The notes under the pieces were generated by a model, which saw only the letters and a program-made list of their open reading frames with translations, made no database searches and was not told where the DNA came from. Source: Myrmaecium sp. VS I D KN 1 (taxonomy: Eukaryota; Ascomycota; Dothideomycetes; Valsariales; Valsariaceae). From it: 64,000 nucleotides of DNA. Below are positions 58,305 to 64,000 of this stretch, in pieces; the first letter of the stretch is position 1, and each line of letters opens with the position of its first letter. The translations under genes were made by a program, and so were the position numbers. The stretch covers positions 496,001 through 560,000 of the forward strand of contig JADQAV010000020.1 in the NCBI GenBank assembly GCA_019775845.1. Reading direction: 5' to 3'.

Positions 58305-60061
58305 TCAACCATCCAGATCCACCAACACCGCCTCGCTCGCCGGCACATTCACCTCCACACCCCCATCCATCACCTCCAGCGTCTCCACCACCTCCTCCCC
58401 CAGAACCGCACACGTCCCATTCTCAAACCTCAATCCCGCCGCCGTCACCACACCCCCGCGATCCACCCTCGCCGTCGCGCTCTCCCCAACCAAACGGCGC
58501 ACACTCACACTCGTCCCCCGCAACCCCGTCAACACCAGTACCTCACTCCCCCTATCACCCTCCTCATAATACTCCGAATTAAACCCCACCACCCTCACCA
58601 ACGCCCCCCGCGCATCATAAACCGCATAAACCCCCACCTCCCCCGTCCCCGCATCCAGCATCGCCACCCTCGCCCCACCCCGCAGGGCCCTCGCCGCAAA
58701 CCACGCCCCATAAAACGGCGTCCCCACATCCCACCGTCCCCACCAACAATACGCGCAATTCCCAATCGTGCCCTGATGGAAATACACCCGCGCGACCCCC
58801 ATCACCACGGACTGGAGCACGTAATCCAGCACCCACAGCGCCGCGCCAAACGTCGGGCTCACCCCGCCTCCGCCTTGGGTCGCGCTGTTGGCTTCGCCGA
58901 AGACGAACGCTTTCTCGAGGGCGGCCGCGGCGGCGATTTCGGGGGCGAAGGGCGCGAGTTGGGAAGTGTAGATGAGGGAATGCGACATCAGCGCGGAGAG
59001 GTTGTAGGAGCCGGCGGATTGGGGGTAGAGGTGGGAGGCGAAGGAGCGGATGTTTGATAGGGTGGTGGGGGAGGTGGAGAGGGTGGCGGCGAGAGCGGCG
59101 ATGCTGAAGCTCCCCGTGCCGAAGTAGACGCCGGCTTGGAGGAGCGGGGTGCGGGGGTGCAGGGCGGAGGTGAGAGAGCTGTCCCAGGTGAGTTGGCTGG
59201 CGCGGTCGGCGGAGGCGGTCCAGGGGCTGTTGTTGGCGATGGGGTCGCTGGTTGTGAAGACTGGTGGGGGTTGGAGGGTGAGTGGGAAGGTGGTTGATGG
59301 GGAGGGTGATTGGGGGGAGGGTGATTGGGGGGATGTGCTTACAGTTTGGTTCGTTGCCGAGCTCGATGGCGTAGAGGTTGGCCATGCGGGAGTAGGCGAG
59401 GGAGGAGGCGGCGATGGTGTTGCTGATGTTGTTGAGCCGGCGGTTGAAGCCTGATGAATGTTAGCGATGGAGGTGTTCAGGAGGAATGGGGAAGTATAGA
59501 TATGATGTACCGATGGTAACGTTGCCTTCATATGAGCCGGCGAGGTCGATGTAGGATGGCCCGAAGGCGAGGCTCTCTGGAGCGTCGGAAGGGTCGGCGA
59601 CGGTGTAGGTCACCGCTTCGGTGGAGGAGGCGTCGTAGGTTGCTCGGTCTCTATGGTAAACCTCTGTCAGCCAGTACATCCCCTGAATAAGGTAGATACA
59701 GCAACAACGCTGCCATCACTGCAGGGCGACGCACTGCGTAGTCCCTCCAATCCGCATCGGCGGCCACGTCCCGCTCACATCCTTCAGGTTCTGGAGACAC
59801 TGTTGTGTAGATGGGACATCGTTCATGTAGGCGGGGAAGGCGAAGAACTCGATACTGTTTGGGAAGAGCGTCAGATTAGAAGGCGACGGTGAGGTGAAAG
59901 TTGTCTGTAGGTATTCCTTGTACGTACGAGACACCCACCGGTGCTGGGTCCAGCGGCGGACTACTGTTGCTCGGTGGACTCGACGGGATCGCAAAGGTTA
60001 GAGCGAGCGCGTGGGAGGCGAATGCGCTCAGCAGCCAGCTCGTGCGTGTGAAAGTGAACAT
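58305..60061 (-). CDS. Secreted GH79 beta-glucuronidase-like glycoside hydrolase
   Basis: Five exons: 60061-59928, 59854-59735, 59650-59511, 59450-59343 and 59260-58305, 485 aa. Signal peptide MFTFTRTSWLLSAFASHALA. The early strand reads VSIEFFAFPAYM, with MRIGGTTQDRATYD after it. The putative acid/base Glu lies in LYAIELGNEPN and the nucleophile Glu in FGEANSATQGGG, the pair expected for a retaining GH79. VYFHQGTIGNCAYCWWG and a C-terminal beta-sandwich domain follow, ending ASEAVLVDLDG. Fungal GH79 enzymes remove glucuronate or 4-O-methylglucuronate from arabinogalactan and similar glycans outside the cell. It neighbours the GH78 gene and the sugar transporter. A TATATA at 60138-60143 lies about 80 bp upstream. 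Confidence 0.85.
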
Positions 60062-61103
60062 GGTTGGGGGGCAGGTCTAACCGAGGGGACGACTACAGGT
60101 GCTACGAGTTTGGTTTGAGGTGAGGTGGAAGCGGCCGTATATAGCTTTCTTGCTCGGAACATGTCACGCGTTGTCAACTTCATGTATAAGTATATAAACC
60201 AAACCGTACTTGTTCGGGGCATGATGTGATCGAAAGAGGGGAGCCGGAAAGCCAATCCCGTCAGATTCCGGCCCTTCCACCTTTGCGGCATGGTTTGTGG
60301 CTGGATGCGATATATTGCATCACACCAGGCTGTGGAGGGAAGGATAGATGATTGAAGGGGGGTAGGGAGGGCTAATTCACAACCACATGAGGCTGAGGTG
60401 GGGAGGGAGAGGAATTGCCGATCGCTCGTGCGGGGTTCACACCCACCCAGCGAGCGGGAGCTCCCGCCAATTCCCGCCAATGGCATGATACTATTTGAAA
60501 TCTCCTCTTTCGTCTTCCTCCTACTCCACATTTTCGAACGTTTGTATTGCTGGACAATTATTTAATAATAACCCTCTTTCCATCATCCCATTGGTGGATT
60601 TTCAGGACCTCGTTCCGTCTGTCCTTCCTCCCTTATAGTCCCAATCAAGCAACCGAATTAAAGAACACACAGTGGAGAGAAGAGCAAGAAACAAGGACTT
60701 CTATCAGTCCTTGATCGGGACGAGATAGCACCTCTCTATGCCAGACTCAACCATTCCTTATTTGTCCGCTTCCTAAAAATTCACCATCCATTCTGGTTCC
60801 CCCCAGCCCCAACTAACAGGTAACCCATATCCCACTCCCCTCTTCGCTCTCTCTCCGATATCAGCGAGACCGAAGCTCCCACATATCCGGCTTGAGCTCA
60901 CTTTCTGGCGGTTCCAAGCGGATCCGTGCCCGCCGCATCAGAACGCCGCCCAGCGTAAAGAAGAGAGGGAATGGCCTCCCTGGCCGGAATGGACGGGGGG
61001 TCAAGGAGGAGGAGAAGCAGGGCTAGCCAGGGGAAAGGGGAAGAGTAGGACCGCACGTATACCACCGTAACCCAGGTCCCTCTCCTAAATCACCAACCCC
61101 CAT
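60062..61103. other. Intergenic, no gene seen
   Basis: About 1 kb with the GH79 promoter on the left and the alpha/beta hydrolase 3' side on the right. No coding pattern found. Confidence 0.4.
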
Positions 61104-62027
61104 TCAAGCCCCCCTACTTCCCACAACCCCCTCTACCAACTCCCCCACAATCTCCACCACGACCTCCGGCCTCACCAACTGCACCATATGCCCACACGGC
61201 ACCCTCCACGTCCTCAGCTGCTGTTCCCCGCCCACCATCTCCCTCACCCTCCGCACCATCCCCTCCTGCGCCTTGACCGGAATACACCGATCCATCTCCG
61301 CCATCACATACCCCATCGGAAAGCGGCGCCAGACCTCCGGCTCAGGGCCAGCAGCGAAGAGGATGCACGCCGGCATGGTGGCGAGCTGGGCGAGCTGCTC
61401 GGCCGCTTGCGCCGGCGGCAGGTCGTGGTAGAAGATGGAGAGCTCGTTGGTGGTGCGGAGGTAGCCCGCCTGCGAAATCGGGGTGGAAACGTCAGTGACA
61501 CATTCTCCCTCTCTTTTTTTCGTCTGCCAGGGGGAAGGGGGGGGATGTTGTTAGCTCACCTCATCCGGCGCAACCCACTCCGGCGGCGCGGGATCGGACA
61601 CGGTAGCCGCGAGGGTAGCGTCGGGCGCGAGAGCAAACGCAGCGAGATACAGCACGGCGAGGATGCCCGGGGTGGCGCCGTCGGGGCTGGCGCGCGGCAG
61701 ATCGGCGACGGCGTGCGAGCCGACGATGCCGCCGTAGGAGTGCAGCACCGGGACCAGCCGGCGGTGGCCGGCGGCGAGGAGGGCGCGGAGGTGCGTGTGT
61801 AGGGCGGTGATGTCGTCTTGCACGCGGGAGTCGTGTGGAGGGCTGTTGGCGGAGGGGTTGGGGGGCGTGCTGACGGGGTAGCCGGCGTGCGTGAGGAGGG
61901 TGCGGAGGGGGGCGTAGTGGGGGGGGAGGTGCCAGGCGCCGCTGACGAGGATGATGGTTGGTTTGGTGGGGGAGGGGGTGGGGAGGGTGGTGGTGTCGGG
62001 AGGAGAGGGGGTTTGGGGGGTTGCCAT
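61104..62027 (-). CDS. Alpha/beta hydrolase (esterase-like)
   Basis: Two exons, 62027-61560 and 61469-61104, with a 90-bp intron, giving 277 aa. After a Thr/Pro-rich start, the fold begins PTIILVSGAWHLPPHY. The nucleophile elbow is VLHSYGGIVG (HSYGG, a GxSxG variant with Ser as nucleophile), and the C-terminal His is in VPCGHMVQLVRPE. An acid residue in GYVMAEMDRCIPV completes the triad. This resembles the salicylate-esterase/hydroxynitrile-lyase-like fungal hydrolases. No signal peptide. Substrate unknown. Confidence 0.85.
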
Positions 62028-63612
62028 GGTTGGTGGGTGGGTTGAGAGATGTGAGGGAGTGGATGGATGGATGGATGGGTTTGAGGTGGGAGGTAGGGAT
62101 GAAAGATGAGGAGAGGGATGAGAGATTAAGATGAACCGATTGATAGTGATTCGACTATCTACGAGGGCAAGGGGAGGATCAATTTAAGGGAAAGCAAAAA
62201 GCCACGAGGAGAGAGCTCCGACACATTCATAAAAAGGGGGTGAAGGGGTCCACAAAGGGTCCGAAGGCCGGTGCCGGTCCGGCGGGCTGGAAAAGAAATG
62301 GAATGGGATAGGATGGGTGTGATAGGTACAAATGGCTGGAGAGCAGCAGTGGAGCAGACGGGAATTCCAGGAACCCAAGAAGGAGAAGAAGAGGAGGAGG
62401 AAGGGCCGCAGAGATCCAAAAGAGAGTGGGCGAGGATGGGTTTATGGAAAAAAGTGAAGCAGGAGCAAAGAGATTAGGACCAGCCGTTCGACCGATAGCA
62501 AACAGCGCACGGCGCGAGAGGAAGCCCAAGTTCACGCACGGGTGCGGTCCCAGTGACAGTGAATGACAGTGGTGAGAGTGAGAGCCCGGAGGTGCCACCG
62601 ACCTGATTGGCAGCGGGGATGGGATGGGAGGGAGGGCAGTTGAGCGGGCGACGGTCGACCGGTGGACCGGGAGAGAGAAGAAGGGATGGTGTGAGCGTTA
62701 GGACGGGTGAGCCGGTGGGGGGGGCGATGGACGCGGTGGGCCCGGGGCGATCCACAAAAGGGGAAAGGAGGCGGGTGAGGCTCGGCGTTCTGGGTGGGGC
62801 GTGGGAATCGTGGGATTCCTGTGAATCCACTGGACACCCGGTGGAGGATTTTAGCTCCAGACGGAATTCGCCGTGGTCCCACCGAGTCGTCTCCTGCTTG
62901 AGGGGAGGAGGGGAGCAGATCTTTTTCTGTGAGCGGAGAATTCCGGTGTTGACTTGGCTTGCCGGTGATAGAGTGCTGGTGCTTGCAGTCCTGGCGGGGA
63001 AAGATAGAGTGAACTGGCGGAATCGGTACCGCCATCGCGGGCGGGAAATCCGACAATCGGACAGTCGGGGTCCACGGGGTCCACGATTCACTTCCGGTGC
63101 CGCGTTTCCCTTCCGTTCCAGGGAAAGCCCGGCGGCGGAGAAGCGGGGCGGAAGGAGGGCGGACGACGGCCTAAGGCTCAAGGCGGATTAGCGGTGGGGC
63201 GGACCCGATCCTGTCCGCCCGTCCGCCGCGCTCCGGCCCTTCCCTCGCCCTTCCCTAGCTTTTCCCTTCATCTCCATCCCCGGCCGCCGTCGCCACCCTC
63301 ACCAGACCGGTCACCCCGCCACTGGCGACGGCGTCTGGGGCCAGCGATCCATGCTCCATTCATGTCCAGCTATCCTCCTTCTGATGAATCCTTTCGCCCT
63401 GGTCTGGAAGGGTTTTTATCCACCCTCCCCAATCGAGCTCTTCTCATTCATCATCATCTTCTCCTTGACCTCTGTCTTTCCCCCTTTCCATTTCCATCGC
63501 GATGCATCTTCATCTTCACTAGGGAAGGACAGCAACCTACATTCACACCGCGTCGACCATGCACTGAGAACATCGAACATCATCTAATCCAATCTACAAC
63601 CACCGGTTCACC
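62028..63612. other. Divergent intergenic region, no gene seen
   Basis: 1.6 kb between the alpha/beta hydrolase and the terminal rhodopsin-domain gene. It holds a GGAT tandem run (about 62060-62080) and G/A-rich stretches. Long frames here have skewed composition without motifs. Confidence 0.4.
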
Positions 63613-64000
63613 ATGTCCAACTCCTCCGACCTTTACATCCCGGGCACCACCCCGTTCAACGCTGACCAGCGCTCCCAATCGAGCGCCTCCATCGCCATGA
63701 CCGTCATCGCCGTCGTCTTCGTCGGCCTGCGCTTCGTCGCCCGCTTCCAATCCGGCGTGGGGATCCGCGCTGACGACTATTTGATTCTGTTCGCCATGGT
63801 ACGAAGCTGCCGCATCACGCCCTCGCTCACTGGATCCCTTGGCCGTTCGCGCCAGTCTCGAAACCCTCCCTGCTAACAACCACCTCACAGCTCTGCTTCG
63901 TCGCCCTTCTCCCCATCACCCTCAAAAGTACGTCCCATCCTTCCTCTCCCAAGCGCCCCCCTTGATCCTCGCGAGACTCACCACCCCACCTCACACAGTA
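63613..64000 (+). CDS. Rhodopsin-domain (Pth11/SAT4-like) membrane protein, 5' part only
   Basis: Exon 1 is 63613-63798, exon 2 63891-63927, and exon 3 begins at 63999, two bases before the window edge. The protein starts MSNSSDLYIPGTTPFNADQR, followed by a first membrane segment (ASIAMTVIAVVFVGLRFVAR). The family's short conserved GIRADDYLILFAM then runs into LCFVALLPITLK after the first intron. The Asp-Asp-Tyr/Trp turn after helix 1 is typical of fungal rhodopsin-domain integral membrane proteins. No CFEM domain precedes it, unlike the gene at 46076-47675. The rest lies outside the window. Confidence 0.75.

Noticed and set aside
62474-63181. 235-aa minus-strand frame between hydrolase and rhodopsin-like genes
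   Set aside because: Ser/Pro/Arg-rich, with competing frames on both strands and no motif; reads as GC-rich promoter sequence.

Overview
This window comes from a filamentous ascomycete (Pezizomycotina) nuclear genome. Coding regions are GC-rich, introns are short (about 50-110 bp) with GT...AG ends and CTAAC-like branch sites, and two of the four tRNA genes carry introns just 3' of the anticodon. The gene families are typically fungal: an NPS6/SidD siderophore synthetase, a MirB transporter, a CFEM-Pth11 receptor, an AIM6-like protein and fungal GH78/GH79 enzymes. No transposon, provirus or CRISPR array was recognised.

Positions 1-33.5 kb look like one iron-siderophore locus. In order: a MaoC-type (hotdog) enoyl-CoA hydratase cut by the window start (-), a SidF/SidL-type hydroxyornithine transacylase (-), a strongly diverged SidA-like flavin monooxygenase (+), a SidI-type acyl-CoA ligase (-), an AIF-like FAD/NAD(P) oxidoreductase (+), a MirB-type siderophore-iron MFS transporter (-), a full ABCB transporter of the kind found next to sidD (-), and the two-module NRPS with A-T-C-(remnant A)-T-C layout (+). 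Three gene pairs are head to head over long shared promoters. These promoters hold matches to the SreA/Urbs1/Sre1 iron-repressor site (ATCWGATAA). The ligase and the transacylase both end in -VKL, a possible weak peroxisomal signal, which would fit the known peroxisomal stage of fusarinine/TAFC synthesis. No crotonase-type SidH is present; the MaoC hydratase is a candidate for that step. A 6.3 kb stretch (14.3-20.6 kb) inside the locus has no recognisable gene.

Positions 33.5-52 kb are mixed housekeeping and secreted-protein territory: tRNA-Ser(GCU), tRNA-Ala(AGC), intron-containing tRNA-Asp(GUC) and tRNA-Glu(CUC), an AIM6-like phosphodiesterase, a secreted protein with three Kex2-bounded repeats, a cysteine-bearing secreted protein, an unrecognised small protein, a hexokinase, a CFEM-domain Pth11-like receptor, a short-chain dehydrogenase and a small membrane protein.

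Positions 52.6-60 kb form a carbohydrate-use group: an MFS sugar transporter (9 exons) divergent from an intracellular GH78 alpha-L-rhamnosidase-like enzyme (with a probable GC-AG intron), which converges on a secreted GH79 beta-glucuronidase-like enzyme. The window ends with an alpha/beta hydrolase and the 5' part of a rhodopsin-domain membrane protein. All exon borders were placed by eye from splice consensus and reading frame.
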